A stretch of DNA of 64,000 nucleotides from Margaritifera margaritifera (GCA_029931535.1 JAQPZY010001555.1:558001-622000), one strand, 5' to 3'. Counted from the first letter of the stretch, positions 26,201 to 37,425 are shown. Notes: generated from the letters alone by a model not told the origin. Numbers and translations: made by a program.

Positions 26201-27068
26201 TTGGGTCACTGTCAGCTAGGACTAATATCCACTGTCTGTATTGCAGAGTTTGGACAATTGTACATTAATTTAAATTTTGTACATGCTGTATATTAACATA
26301 ATTTATAAAATATATTGAATAACATCATTAAATCTGACAGGTGCATTGGCTACGTTTGGGTTCTAATATTATGAATAGTGATGTGTTGAAATCTTAATAG
26401 TATCCTAGTGTCAAAGTTTATTTTTCAAAGGCCAACCGCCACACACCAACCGTGCAAATTAATGTATACAAATAATTTATATAGTTTATGTAACATCTTA
26501 TCATGCAATCCAAATTTGGTTGCAAAAGAGTGTCTGCAATGTAAACTGCATTTCTTAAATGGGTAACGCACAGCACAGCGTTTGCGATGAAGTTCATAGC
26601 AAATTCAGATGTAGGCTAAAATAGAAGGTAATGGAACGGATGTTGCTATGATTTGTCTGCTAGAGTGATAAGAGTTATGCAGCGGCAGTAGCTAGAAAAT
26701 TATTAAACACTTTGTTCTATAACTTAAAAACATTCTTCATCTTTCAGAAAGAATACAAGAAACAGACAAAATACAAGAAACAGAAAGAAAACACTGACCC
26801 GTTACGAAAAATTCTGCGTGAATTGTTACACACGGATGACAATTTAGAGGATAGTATAGGACAAGTTCGAAACGCGTTGTTTAAAATTTTAGAACCGCAA
26901 GACAACATTAACATGTCTCCAAGAGAACGTATCCTGAGACAGGAGTTGGAGGCTGTTGTCATGGATCATGACACGTCTAGAAAGCCCACAATAAAGGCAT
27001 TTATGGAGATTGGAAAAGAACGCCTAAATGAACCCGTGAAATGTTGTAAAGTGCATTGTATATCCTAA
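5321..27068 (+). CDS. Mucolipin (TRPML)-type TRP cation channel, 12 exons, 5' end missing
   Basis: Predicted non-selective cation channel of the TRPML family, whose members act in endolysosomal membranes and release Ca2+ and other cations. Coding exons: 5321-5463, 6205-6396, 9389-9536, 11890-11995, 14872-14959, 15547-15646, 18808-18923, 19596-19763, 21644-21754, 23892-24014, 24695-24910, 26748-27068. All have AG/GT borders and all phases match, giving 609 residues and TAA at 27066. Numbering from the first whole codon (5323): basic N-terminus 15-37, TM1 ~36-52, lumenal domain 53-260 with Cys139/163 and Cys219/250 and sequons N129, N174, N189, N201, N244, TM2 ~269-294, TM3 ~330-348, TM4 ~363-382, TM5 ~399-427, pore loop ~440-453, TM6 ~470-495, basic/cysteine-bearing tail 504-609. 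Human TRPML1 is 580 aa, so the length fits. The filter I447-G-D-E-I differs from the family's NGDDM. The start exon is not found. Localisation and ion selectivity are inferred from the family. Confidence 0.92.
6205..6396 (+). CDS. Mucolipin exon b: first lumenal segment
   Basis: Acceptor TTTTTCATAG, donor AAAAG/GTGGGG, 64 codons, phase 0 at both ends. The segment RHLLLLHWESGMEVPPYPP with following SGQYAIYTIDDLTKHINFAV matches the conserved FRHLFLLG... and PPA-G-AIY-L motifs of mucolipin lumenal domains. Confidence 0.9.
6397..9388. other. Mucolipin intron b-c
   Basis: About 3 kb of AT-rich intron. The only coding-like patch is the possible piggyBac scrap at 7544-7801. I recognise nothing else. 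Confidence 0.6.
7544..7801 (+). pseudogene. Possible piggyBac-like transposase scrap
   Basis: An 85-codon frame includes FRYILGMRFESFRRILRYIK followed by FRNSPRNDAKPSA. This resembles the MS-x-x-F-x-x-I-x-x-x-L-x-F-x(N)-x-x-x-R-x-D entry motif of piggyBac transposases. No DDE residues, flanking inverted repeats or TTAA duplication could be recognised, and the frame ends soon after. It lies in the second visible mucolipin intron. A chance frame is a real alternative. Confidence 0.35.
9389..9536 (+). CDS. Mucolipin exon c: lumenal domain with first conserved cysteine
   Basis: Acceptor TTATTTGCAG, donor CATG/GTATAT, 148 nt, ends in phase 1. It encodes YYSSENDAVGIYMFRGRNDT (sequon N129), then FCVSYFTYDN with Cys139, the partner of Cys163 in the next exon by analogy with human C166-C192. 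Confidence 0.88.
9758..9839. repeat. (TA)n microsatellite
   Basis: About 40 perfect TA units in the mucolipin intron after exon c. It generates Ile-Tyr pseudo-frames on both strands. Confidence 0.97.
10312..10660. repeat. Tandem duplication of a ~160-bp CT-rich unit
   Basis: Two copies offset by about 161 bp share GACCATAAGATT at their start, a CT microsatellite core, TCGGT...GTCAGT, and AAACTGACATGCTGA at their end. The CT tracts sit at about 10331-10367 and 10500-10541. The copies have diverged, so the duplication is not recent. Confidence 0.75.
11209..11239. repeat. (GA)n microsatellite
   Basis: About 15 GA units preceded by a short TGTG run at 11184-11197. Confidence 0.9.
11890..11995 (+). 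CDS. Mucolipin exon d: lumenal domain
   Basis: Acceptor TTTTTCTTTTGCAG, donor AACAG/GTATAC, 106 nt. The split Asp codon joins exon c. It encodes DECFKSHPRFDGRNYTYDIV and an Asn-rich stretch with sequons N174 and N189. Ends in phase 2. Confidence 0.88.
11996..14871. other. Mucolipin intron d-e
   Basis: About 2.9 kb. The part at 12660-12990 resembles a degraded bivalve dispersed repeat (GTCCGTCAGTCCG, AGGTCACTACGACC, AAAAGGTCACGATC). The part around 14050-14620 has unusually open frames on both strands (see findings). The rest is featureless AT-rich sequence. Confidence 0.5.
14872..14959 (+). CDS. Mucolipin exon e: lumenal beta-strand region
   Basis: Acceptor CTTTCTTGCAG, strong donor ATT/GTGAGT, 88 nt. 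It encodes SVLNINLTFRLFSLRLDS then NGRCLSIQGI. This aligns with the family's ...VNVTIHFRLKTINL...DCYTFSV stretch. Cys219 and sequon N201 lie here. Confidence 0.9.
15547..15646 (+). CDS. Mucolipin exon f: lumenal domain with fourth conserved cysteine
   Basis: Acceptor TGTTTTCAG, donor CCAG/GTAAGA, 100 nt. It encodes ISFTNKDNNGQALVDLQ then TNTSEISCKN, matching the family's ITFDNKAHSGRIPISL...ECKH. Cys250 and sequon N244 are present. Confidence 0.9.
15759..15884. mobile_element. Palindromic MITE, ~126 bp
   Basis: The left end GGACCGGCCATTTAGTTTTC pairs with the right end, whose reverse complement begins GGGACCGACCATTTAATTTT. The inverted ends run about 30 bp with CCCGGGTTG opposite CGGGTCGG. 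It lies in the mucolipin intron after exon f, just left of a SINE. A degraded relative may be present near 28300-28362 (CCCCAATTAAACGGTCAGTC). The superfamily is unknown. Confidence 0.7.
15897..16060 (+). mobile_element. tRNA-derived SINE-like element
   Basis: A box A-like TAGCCTAGTGG is followed 22 bases later by a box B-like GGTCGAGTCCC. Then comes a SINE-body phrase (GTGCCCTCGAGCATAACAAT, GTTCCAGTTCATCGGGCTG) of the type common in invertebrate tRNA-SINEs. No 3' tail or target duplication is defined. Confidence 0.6.
16060..16320. repeat. Degenerate field of AACGCGTTA-type motifs (left block)
   Basis: Repeated ACGCATTA, AATGCGTGAA, TAACGCGTTAGAA, TTACGCATTAA and TAACGTTT words recur at spacings near 20-25 bases. 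The motif is a palindrome around CGCG. A matching block is at 17580-18140 beyond about 1.2 kb of inserted or unrelated sequence that includes a SINE. Confidence 0.55.
16728..16890 (+). mobile_element. tRNA-derived SINE-like element
   Basis: The head has a box A-like TGTCTAGTTATGACATTGG and a box B-like GGTTGCGGGTTCCATTACC at 16774-16792. The body contains GTTCTTGGGCAAGACACTTT, a phrase shared by many invertebrate and fish SINE bodies. Orientation is +. The boundaries are approximate. Confidence 0.72.
17580..18140. repeat. Degenerate AACGCGTTA-motif field (right block), interrupted by a SINE-like insert
   Basis: It has CTAACGCGTTAAAAATAC, CTAACGCGTTATAATATG, AATGCGTTATTTG, ACGCGTTATACATTTG, AATGCGTTAGATG, CACGCGTTAGACG and AACATGTTAGATG. 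A tRNA-like insert splits the field between about 17665 and 17992. Confidence 0.6.
17880..17992 (-). mobile_element. tRNA-derived SINE-like element, minus strand
   Basis: Read on the minus strand, GAGCCGCAGCGGCTTAATTA is followed by GCGACCAGAAGTATGCGGTT and the box B-like GGTTCGAATCC, then a body starting TGTGCAGACCAGG. It lies inside the AACGCGTTA field, so it inserted after that repeat arose. Confidence 0.6.
18808..18923 (+). CDS. Mucolipin exon g: TM2
   Basis: Acceptor ATATCTCTTTCAG, donor TGT/GTAAGA, 116 nt, ends in phase 0. A short lumenal linker (DVDVRHVTETS) precedes a roughly 26-residue hydrophobic helix ending GVWLCC, which corresponds to the ...FLLCARSL region of human TRPML1. Confidence 0.9.
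19596..19763 (+). CDS. Mucolipin exon h: TM2-TM3 linker and TM3
   Basis: Acceptor TTATTGTGACAG, donor GAG/GTAAGT, 56 codons. A basic cytosolic linker (KTRKYMKQ) leads to KGWNIFVIIGDIFTLIGTVN, matching the family's VNGWYILLVTSDVLTISGT. Confidence 0.92.
20520..21387. other. Interval bounded by a perfect 32-bp direct repeat
   Basis: The same 32 bases (starting GATCGGGACTTGTGAGACGA and ending GGAGATACCGA) occur at 20520-20551 and 21356-21387, 836 bp apart, in the mucolipin intron between exons h and i. No gene is recognised between them. A TIR or LTR structure beyond the 32 bases was not found. Confidence 0.6.
21644..21754 (+). CDS. Mucolipin exon i: TM4
   Basis: Acceptor TACATTTAG, donor CAC/GTGAGT, 37 codons. 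It encodes YDNYSIYLGVGCLLCWICLA then RYFHISKKF, matching the family's [26 protein letters not shown]. A palindromic MITE lies 112 bp downstream. Confidence 0.93.
21866..22010. mobile_element. Palindromic hairpin MITE, ~145 bp
   Basis: ACGTT-x-x-TTTGAGCAGATATAA at the left pairs with TTATATCTACTCAAAGGAACGT at the right, and the pairing continues inward (GGAAATTTTTCAC with GTGAAATATTTC; ACAATGTATTTTCAC with CGTGACAATACAATGT). The whole unit folds into one long imperfect hairpin. It is 112 bp downstream of mucolipin exon i. Confidence 0.75.
22860..22901. repeat. GA-rich microsatellite with G tract
   Basis: Interrupted GA repeats run into a G9 tract. Confidence 0.85.
23892..24014 (+). CDS. Mucolipin exon j: TM5
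   Basis: Acceptor TTTCTTGGCAG, donor AAG/GTAACA, 41 codons. The segment FVFCGYVVLGPYHIK is nearly identical to the diagnostic mucolipin motif FCGWIVLGPYHVK at the end of S5. Confidence 0.96.
24105..24240 (-). mobile_element. tRNA-derived SINE-like element, minus strand
   Basis: On the minus strand CATGTTAGCGCAAGGATAAT resembles a tRNA 5' half with box A. CCTGGGTTTGATCCTTAGG supplies box B about 45 bases later. It sits in the mucolipin intron between TM5 and pore exons. Confidence 0.6.
24695..24910 (+). CDS. Mucolipin exon k: pore loop and TM6
   Basis: The acceptor is AAATTTAG at 24694 rather than the CAG six bases on. Using it keeps the FQS that matches the family's KFRS. Donor CAG/GTGAGG, 72 codons. 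It encodes the pore helix ANTLFSTI, the filter I-G-D-E-I-T, a lumenal loop, then WFSQIYLYLFISIFAIVVLN and ILIAIFTSAYEAIQ (S6), matching LFSQLYLYSFISLF...AYDTI. The filter differs from NGDDMF. Confidence 0.95.
24911..26747. other. Mucolipin intron k-l
   Basis: About 1.8 kb of AT-rich sequence between the TM6 exon and the C-terminal exon. Nothing is recognised in it. Confidence 0.6.
26748..27068 (+). CDS. Mucolipin exon l: cytosolic C-terminus and stop
   Basis: Acceptor TTCATCTTTCAG, 106 codons and TAA at 27066-27068. A lysine/glutamine-rich start (KEYKKQTKYKKQKEN) is followed by probable helical stretches and the tail EPVKCCKVHCIS. The three late cysteines recall the C-terminal palmitoylation cysteines of TRPML1, but equivalence is only an inference. 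The tail is longer than in human TRPML1. Confidence 0.9.
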   Translation, partial: KEYKKQTKYKKQKENTDPLRKILRELLHTDDNLEDSIGQVRNALFKILEPQDNINMSPRERILRQELEAVVMDHDTSRKPTIKAFMEIGKERLNEPVKCCKVHCIS

Positions 27069-27413
27069 GTGAAAGACATAAAGCGTTGTAAAGTTCCATG
27101 GAGACACGTGAAAGTCTGAGCGTCCCAGTATGCACTCCCATCCTATGGGAAAGTGCGCTGTATCGTTGCAAAGTAACTTTGTGAAGTCTGAGTAAAAATA
27201 ATTAATTTGATAAAGCAATACTATTGTTCCACAATTTGGTGCTGCATATAAACTTTTTTGCATCATTCCTAACAAATAGGGTTCCAACGTTTTTCTCGTT
27301 CATCGAATCATGACATTTCAACAGCTTTTAAAAGTTATGCTGCCCAAGATTGTAACACTTGCTCAAAACTTTTAACACGTTTGTAAACTGTTGCTTTAAC
27401 GATTGGGTATTTT

Positions 27414-27419
27414 AATAAA
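27414..27419 (+). promoter_or_regulatory. Candidate polyadenylation signal of the mucolipin gene
   Basis: This is the first clean AATAAA after the stop codon, implying a 3' UTR of about 350-375 bases. Expression data are not available. Confidence 0.45.
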
Positions 27420-29236
27420 TTTCTCATAGAGTGTGTACATATTTATGTACATAATAATATATAAATATATTTTCGTGCTTCGAAACAGTGGAAATGAAGT
27501 TATCAAATGGGGCAAATTTATTTCTGCTCGACATGAACATTGTCAAAATTTCAAGACACATAAAGTGCCGTATTTGGTTTTAACGAGCACGACACAAAGT
27601 TACATCTAAAGGTAAGGAACATTGTATATCTCTGCAGCTTACGAAGCTTCTGCACATAATGGTGACCATCTTGAAGTAACTGCTTCCGTACGGCAACTTC
27701 AGACCCTCTGGTCCTTTGCACTGGTAAACTACTACAGCCTTCTCTCAGCTATACTTACGTTATTCTAATATATGAACAATACATCATAATTAAGGAGTAT
27801 GACATTTTAATTTATGCAGAAAAGAACCATTTGGGAGTAGAATGTCAACCAAATATCTACCCTCTAAACTGTTATATGCTTACTGTTGCGTTTATTGACG
27901 TCACGTGATTGCGAATGGGAAACTACTCTTGCTACATTATCCCGTTCTAGCTGATTCCCATATAAGGTGGTAACAAGGAAATCGAGGTGTTCTAGTACAT
28001 ATAATAAGAATAACGTTGGTACTTATGGAAAGTACCAAAGATACTTTGGAAAAGTAAGAGAAGACGTGAGTAACATTTGTCTCCCATACATGAAATCGAC
28101 AAAAAATTAGAGATTCTTCTCTTTTTTCTCGATTAGATACTGACTATTTAATTTTCTGTAAGGAGGAACTGTGATTTTTTTCCGACCAGGATATTTCTGT
28201 TCTTTTATTGCAAGATAACAAAAAATTTCTTCGACTAAAATGATGGAGAGAATAATGTCTTTTCATTCTACAAATCAAAGCAAGTCAAAATTTATAAAGC
28301 TTTTTGGGGGCCAGAATTATATTGTCACAAAATCCTCCCCAATTAAACGGTCAGTCCCTTATAATTGATAAAAGAATTGAAGGTCTGTGCTAAGAATGAA
28401 CCAACAAGACATTCTTCAGATGCTATATCTCCCCGGCTTTGTTGACACATTATCCAACAGAGCCTGTTTAGCAAGAAAAGTAGGTCATTACAACCGCAAT
28501 TTACTTGTATGGGTGCTAACATCTGAGATAAAGGTGAATGCACACATCAGGTTTCAAGTTTCAATTCAGAATGAATGAGTACGAATGTGTCTAGTTAAAG
28601 AACGCCCTGTCTATGGAGACGAAGATTTTCTAAATTTCCAAAGTTTAAAGTGATCGATCAGATTTAATGTCTACAATTTCGGCATCAGTAGCTAACAAAT
28701 CAACTTTCGAAACATATTTCAGCGAGATACGAAGAACTTTTCATACCTAAGTATCACGAAAGTATGCCAACAATACATCGTTTTCCCAACTTTCCGCCTT
28801 CTAGATCGTTACATTCTCCCCATATTTGTAGCTTTAAATAAGATCCCCAATATGTTACTACTAAGTTCAAACTTATATATAATGACTATTATGTTACTCA
28901 CACATAATTGCTTACATGTTTCTCCAGATATGGTCTGCAGAACCGACATCACTCGTAATCTAAACTTACCACTGTATGGACACTAATATTTAATGCACCA
29001 TACCGTCGTTAAACCTGATCTTCGCCATGAATACATGTACCATCACGCGGCCCTTTAGGTTGAGAAATTACCTCCTGTACTTAAACTATCTTTTCGTCAT
29101 CTGTTCATCAGATATAGAACTAAAACTATGACCCAAACCATCAAGCTTCCCTACGGGAGTGCCACAAAGGTTGTTACTGGAGTTGAGAAATTCTTTGTAA
29201 ATATTTGTTATTCCATTGTACATTAATTATCTTTGT
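27420..29236. other. Intergenic, nothing recognised
   Basis: About 1.8 kb without credible coding sequence. A short stretch at about 28300-28362 resembles one end of the 15759 MITE. Confidence 0.5.
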
Positions 29237-30110
29237 TTACTCATACAAAGGACATGATATAAGAAACTGAACTTCGCCCTTCATTTGTAATTTGCAAACT
29301 TTACAGATTCTCTGATTTTTTCTGTCATTTTGCATGTTCATTTCAATGTTTAACCTATTTGCAATAATTGTTGCTTGCTTTTGAGCTCCTCTAAAGTTTG
29401 AATTATGTATAACCCTGATGTAAGGGGCTGTAGAGTATGGTCTTTGAATCCACTTGTAAAATTCAAGTTTTTCATTACAATGTCGTGTATTTGTGTAATA
29501 TTGCTCATACCTTGTTTCCAGGATTGCATTGATTATATTAAATTTATGTTTATATAACTTTTCATCTTGGATCATAGATCTGTTTGAAATTTGTCTATTA
29601 TTTGATTTCGGTAAGTATCTCATGAGTCCTTGCCATTATGATCCATAGTGACACTGCATTTGTTTAAGTATTTTCTAACCTGAGAAAATACATTGCAAGT
29701 GGTGCCACTACTTAAATACTTGTACTTTGATGTTGTTAATTAGAGAGTAGCTTCCTAATACACGTTTGCAAACAATGTTTATAGTATTCTTATTTACTTG
29801 AAGGTTGTGTACAATTTTTCAAATTGTTTTGATTCATTCAAATTAGTTATCATTATCTTTTCTCTCTTTTGTACCAGTTAATTCCATGTCTCAAACTTCA
29901 CTACACTTCTACTAATACCAATACTATCTCATAAATTAATTTTTAATCTCTGATGTTGTGGTTTTCTGTTATTAATTTAGCAATGTAATCGAAATAAACA
30001 TCAGCCTCTGTTTTGTTATCCCTTTTCATTACATCTACAACATCCTTCATTATTTCAACATGATATTGTTTGGTTTGTAGTCATCTCATTATATTTTCTA
30101 ATGGATTAAT
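29237..30110 (-). pseudogene. Decayed LINE tail, minus strand
   Basis: An open stretch at 29237-29623 ends ICKVCKLQMKGEVQFLISCP plus LYE, the zinc-knuckle-like C-x2-C-x8-x-F-x3-CPLY found after the RT domain of CR1/RTE-type LINE open reading frames. The preceding YSTAPYIRVIHNSNFRGAQK and QATIIANRLNIEM also fit that region. Earlier (higher coordinates) frames survive only in pieces, for example MKDVVDVMKRDNKTEADVYF near 30040. No RT catalytic motif is visible. It is unrelated in detail to the LINE copy at the left edge, whose tail differs. Confidence 0.7.
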
Positions 30111-30667
30111 TTGTTATTGACTAGTGTTGTTTTGTGCTTTTACTCTTGTCTTCCTATTAGGTTTTGGGATTATTTCAGCACCATACATCAAACACGTTTT
30201 ATACCTGCATGTATGAAAATACAATCATCTGAAATCTCAAAACATACTTTAACCATGTTGTATGTTCTACTTATTTAAAACATTTTATCTTTCACTGATT
30301 GTTTTGACTATTTGTTTGTGCATCTGCAACAAAGTAAATGCACCAACCTAATTGTTATCATGTGCACTTCTCCGATCAATCCAGATGTAATGGCAGTCAG
30401 TGTAAAACTTGTTAAAACTTTCGTTACTAATTTCTGTTTGCTTTTGTTCGTCATCAAAGAATTCTTTTGTGGCTCCTGTAAAGTGTTGCATCAGTTGGAA
30501 ACCCTGCCATATTAGGCAGACCTTCTATAATAATCATTATCTTTTCTTTCGCTGGATTGAAATCTTTTCTGGATAAATTTCTCCACTGATTTTACATAGT
30601 ACCAAGATATCTTTGAATCTGATTCTAATACAATCACGACTCGGGTTCTGTAATGGTGTATTAAAGA

Positions 30668-30673
<6 letters not shown>

Positions 30674-30747
<74 letters not shown>
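30674..30747. repeat. (TA)n microsatellite
   Basis: About 37 perfect TA units followed by CACACC. Confidence 0.97.
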
Positions 30748-30753
<6 letters not shown>

Positions 30754-30954
30754 CGGTCATTAACTGGTTGTACGTCTGATTCTGCAGTAATAGGATCATA
30801 CTGCAAGCTGATGATTTTCCAGCTCATTAACTGCAACAATATTGGGGGTGGGGGCATGGTGTTACTACTTCCTTCCTTACTGGTAAAACATCACTTTAAT
30901 AGAGTACTCATAACAGCACACTATACACCCGCTCCATGTCCAATGCACTCGTAT

Positions 30955-31570
30955 GGTATGACTGACCATGGACTATATCTACTAATGGGTCACAGTGACC
31001 TTGACCATGTCCTTTTGACCTTCAAAGTAATAGATCATGTAAATACCCAAAAGACAATCTACTGTTACAAGAAGATAGTGTAGAACACTATCATGTTGAA
31101 ACCAAATCACTTTATTCAGGTCACTGTGACCTTGCCCTTTAAGTTGTCTAACCCATCATCTGTATCTTACTTTCTTCCCATATCAGCAAGCCAGCCAAAA
31201 CGTTTGGCGTCATTATTTGGTATGCAATATTAAAAAAAACAATCTTTTAAACATAATTTTTCCAAATAAATAGGTTTCTTTCCTGCAAAAATGTACAATA
31301 CATCCACAAGTTATGGTCAAGGAACGTGCACTAGGATTGAAGATAGTGTGTGTGGAAGCAATTTTTCTTCTTTGAGTCACAGTGACCTTGGTCTTTGACT
31401 TTTTAACTTCAAAATCGATATCATTGTTCTTTCCAATGCAAGCCATCCATATATTTGGTTAAGATACGATGTATGGATATAAAGTTATTGCGCAAAAATA
31501 AAAATAGGACAGACAGACGGACGGACAAACAACGTCATATCATGATATGCTCCGTTTTACGGCTGTCGTA
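30955..31570 (+). repeat. Dispersed repeat with TCACAGTGACC motifs and GACGGACGG tail
   Basis: GGTCACAGTGACCTTGACC at ~30989, GGTCACTGTGACCTTGCCC at ~31119 and AGTCACAGTGACCTTGG at ~31375 mark degenerate subrepeats. GACAGACAGACGGACGGACA and ATGATATGCTCCGTTTTACG close it at about 31508-31560. I recognise this layout as typical of bivalve interspersed repeats; no coding capacity. A single TCACTGTGACC also occurs near 36351. Confidence 0.6.
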
Positions 31571-32104
31571 TAAATGTCAGTAGTATACGGATTGTGTGCA
31601 ATACATAAACTTTTTTTTTAAAAATCGAGCATAGAGAAGGAAGACCATATACAATGTAAGCAAAGTATGCTAATAGCACTCACGTCTGAACTTGAAAGGG
31701 GTGGCAGCAGAAATTATTAGGAGTGAAATAGGGTGAAAAAATTACATTTCCCATATCTGCTCATTGTATGCCTCTGACAAAGATGGAAATAAAATATGTT
31801 CGTTGAAGAAAAATAGCTTTACTTGGTAGGTGTATCTTTAAGCTTATTGTTGTTTCCGTGAAGTTATGTGTACCTTAACTTTCATTCTAAACAGACCAAT
31901 AGCTTTGCATGCGGGACAATTTTTCCATAAAATCTACAAAACCGTTTAACCTAAACTAAGCAAAATTCTAATAATATTTTTGCTCTCGGACCTAACTCGC
32001 TGTCGTTAGTACATAACCAAATTGCAATACCCATCTCAATTAGTTTGCCCAAAATTATGAATAAATAAACAAAAATAAAATCCTACCACTCCCAATGAGG
32101 TACT

Positions 32105-33830
32105 TCAACAGAATTTTACCTTCCTGACACTAACACCGTAAGTATTTACCTCTCTGATCCTATCACCGCCTGAATCGACCTCCGTGACCCCAACACCATA
32201 TGTGTCTTGCTTTCTGTCAGTAGTATCGTGTACATTTCTTTTCTTGTATGCACCTTTCTGTCACATCTTAACATCATATGTATCTCCTTCCTTGGCTCTA
32301 ACACTGAAAATATCTGACTTCCCGACCGTACCAGCGGATTTATGTGACACCCTGGCCCTAACAAAGGATGTACATGTATATGACTTCCAAGACATCACAC
32401 TGGAAAGATCTGTTACCCTGGTCCTAACACCGGATGGATCTTACTTCCAGGCCCTTACCACATATGGATAAGCCTCCCTGACCCTAACACGGCGTATATC
32501 TAACTCACTGACTCTACCATCAGATGTATCTAACTCTCTGACCCTTGCTCCCAATATAGGTTTCTCACTGGCTCTAGTATAAGATATATTTGACTCCCTG
32601 TCCCTTAGACGGATAGGCAGCACCCCCTGACCCTCAGACCTGAGGTAACTGACCCATTTGCCGTAGTATCGGGTATATATGACTGCCTAGCCATAACAAT
32701 AAATGTGCAAAACGCATCGGCACTAGCAACGGACGTTTCTGACTCTCTGTTAATATAACCGTATGTATCTGACTCCATGGCCATAATATCGAATGCAGTT
32801 TACTTCATGTCCCAAGTGCTGGATGGTACTGACACTCTGACTACAGCACCATACGTATTTCACTCAATAGCCCTAGTATCAAATGAACATCATACGGAAT
32901 TCACTCGATAGCCCTAGTACCAAACGAAACTGACTTCAAAACCCTAACTCCAGATATATCTGACTCCCTATCCCCGCTCTTATAAAACTTTACTCGTCTC
33001 CAAACCTTATTCAGAAACTATACTGACCATTCCATACGCTGTGTTTGCACGTTTCGAGTAAGATTTCCAGATCCGGAGTAATCTTTCTTACGTGGACTGA
33101 CGGAAGGGCTAGGCTAAAGCACGTGATGTGTCTGACTCCCTGGTACTGGCACCTTACTCCTCTACCCTAGTATTTGGTGATACTGACTAACTGTTACTAG
33201 CACCGAATGCATCTAACCCTCTGTCCCTAACACTGGATATAGATTATTTTTTACCCCAGGCGTTAGATGTTACTTACTCTCTGGTCATAGCACCATATGC
33301 AACTGTCTCAGTGGCCGAAAACACGGCTGTGTCTGGCACCCTGACCCAGGTGTTGAATATATCTGACTTTCTGGCCCTAGCATCCTACTCCTCAGTCCAA
33401 GCACCAGATGTATCTAACTCCGATGAACTAACACCCGATTTACCTGTTTTTCATCTCCTAGTAAGGGATATATCTGACTCCCTAGCCCTAACATTGGATG
33501 AAACTTATTTCCTGTATGTTGCGTCGAATGTTACTGTCACCCTACACATGGCACCATATATAACCGACTATATACCACTAACACTGGATGTATCTGACTC
33601 CCTTTTTCTAACACTCGATGAATCTAATTCTTTGATCCTAACATTGGATGTATCCGCTCCCTGGATGCAAAGTATTCCCTGACTCTATCCCTAGCACCAT
33701 GTATATCTAAATCCACAGATCTAACACTAGATATTTCTGAGTCACTTGCCCAAGTACAGGACATATCTGCTTCCCTGGTCCGAGCACCTTACTCGTCACT
33801 CCTCAGCCATATTACCAGATGTGCCTGACG
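32105..33830. repeat. Degenerate 30-bp minisatellite, ~1.7 kb
   Basis: The consensus unit is roughly CTAACACTGGATGTATCTGA plus CTCCCTGGCC (30 bp), with about 55 diverged copies. Because 30 is a multiple of three, a copy cluster at 33311-33682 reads as 10-residue repeats (LTLDVSDSLF-like). This stays open for 123 codons but starts and ends within the array. Probably non-coding. Confidence 0.8.
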
Positions 33831-34876
33831 ACCTCATCATAGCAACGAATGAAAATCACTCTTGGAAGAAAAAGCTGCCTGAAGGAAAGTGGAGGCTTTT
33901 CCTCTCATCTGCTGGGATGTTCTAGTCACCATCACCACCACTACCACCCACCACCACCACTTCCACAAACAATGCAGCCTCAAAGGAAAAATAGTGAGAG
34001 GTCTTACGATCAACTTGTGCGCAAGGTTCACAAATTGCCCAGAATTTGAGTCTTCGCGGAACAATATCGTATGTGAAACCATGAAAAGACTAAGCATCCT
34101 GACCACACACTTGCATCCTGACCTTTACCCACACACTTAAAAGAGTAAATGCGTATGAAGCGGCCCTTCAAACAAACTCTCATGGGTAAATCATTCGCAA
34201 CTAAAGAACTGGATTGCAATACCGTCAATTGCACTATTTCACCTTGAAATGAATAAATCCAAAATCTTTAAAAGCACATGTACCAATCTCAAATTCACTT
34301 CCAAGTTAAGAGGTCATAGTATCGCATGTAATGTTTAAGCAATTAAATGGACAAAATTTAGTAGACTCATTATTTACTTTATTTTTTATAAGTTGAAATG
34401 GTATATATCGCAATAATTTTTATTGTATATAATAACTTTTAAGCCAATCAGGTTTCGCCCCTGAGTTATGTGTGTCACAAAAGCGCTCTTCACACAGGAG
34501 GTAGCGAATTATTTATTCACGGATTTAAAATTGACTGGATATTTGCAAACACATATGTAATTCTTCAATTGAACAGAATTCCGAGAGTTGATTCGAGTAA
34601 ACGTTAAGTAGAAACTTATCTCAGTATATACCTCTGTTCTCAAATTGATGAAGGAATACGTCGTACAGTTGCATATCTCTGTAAGTACCGGCAAATTTTA
34701 GATGAGCATAACTTTGTCGGGGCAGGCAAAATTCGCGCAAGTCTTACGTTTCAATGAAAATGTCTGCTGAACTTGAAATAACACAAATTACACTAACTTT
34801 GCCTGTTCTTAAAAGACAGAAAGGAATTTTCACAGTGCACGAATTAGTATTTTCCAAAAGTGCACGAATGAAATTG

Positions 34877-37019
<2,143 letters not shown>

Positions 37020-37020
<1 letters not shown>

Positions 37021-37068
37021 TTTTTTTTTTTTTTTTATTTTATTTTTTTTTTTTTTTGGGGGGGGGGG
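37020..37068. repeat. Poly-T / poly-G tract
   Basis: T runs broken by A, then a G10 tract, then TTGTTG repeats. Poly-A at 37292-37320 lies 220 bp downstream. Confidence 0.9.
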
Positions 37069-37425
37069 GTTCTTTCTTCTTGTTGTTGTTGTTAACCGCC
37101 CCTATTTGAGATTTTCTGCCAATTGCAACATTCTTTTTTTCCTTGTAATTAAAGAATTTGTTCTTGCTGAAAATCATCCCTATTTTGTTATTTCATAGTT
37201 ATTAGTACATTTGATCGCCAGCCTCACCAAGAAAAGTAATCCTTCGAAATGGTAAATGAATATAGCAACTAATATGGTATAAATAAACAGGAAGAAAAAA
37301 AAAAAAAAAAAAAAAAAAAATAGACAATAAAAAATAAAAAGGAACACGCCAATTAATAGTCAAAAATCCGTGTTATTTTCCAATATTAGCAAAAAGATTC
37401 AATAAAAATTATATTAAAAAATAAG

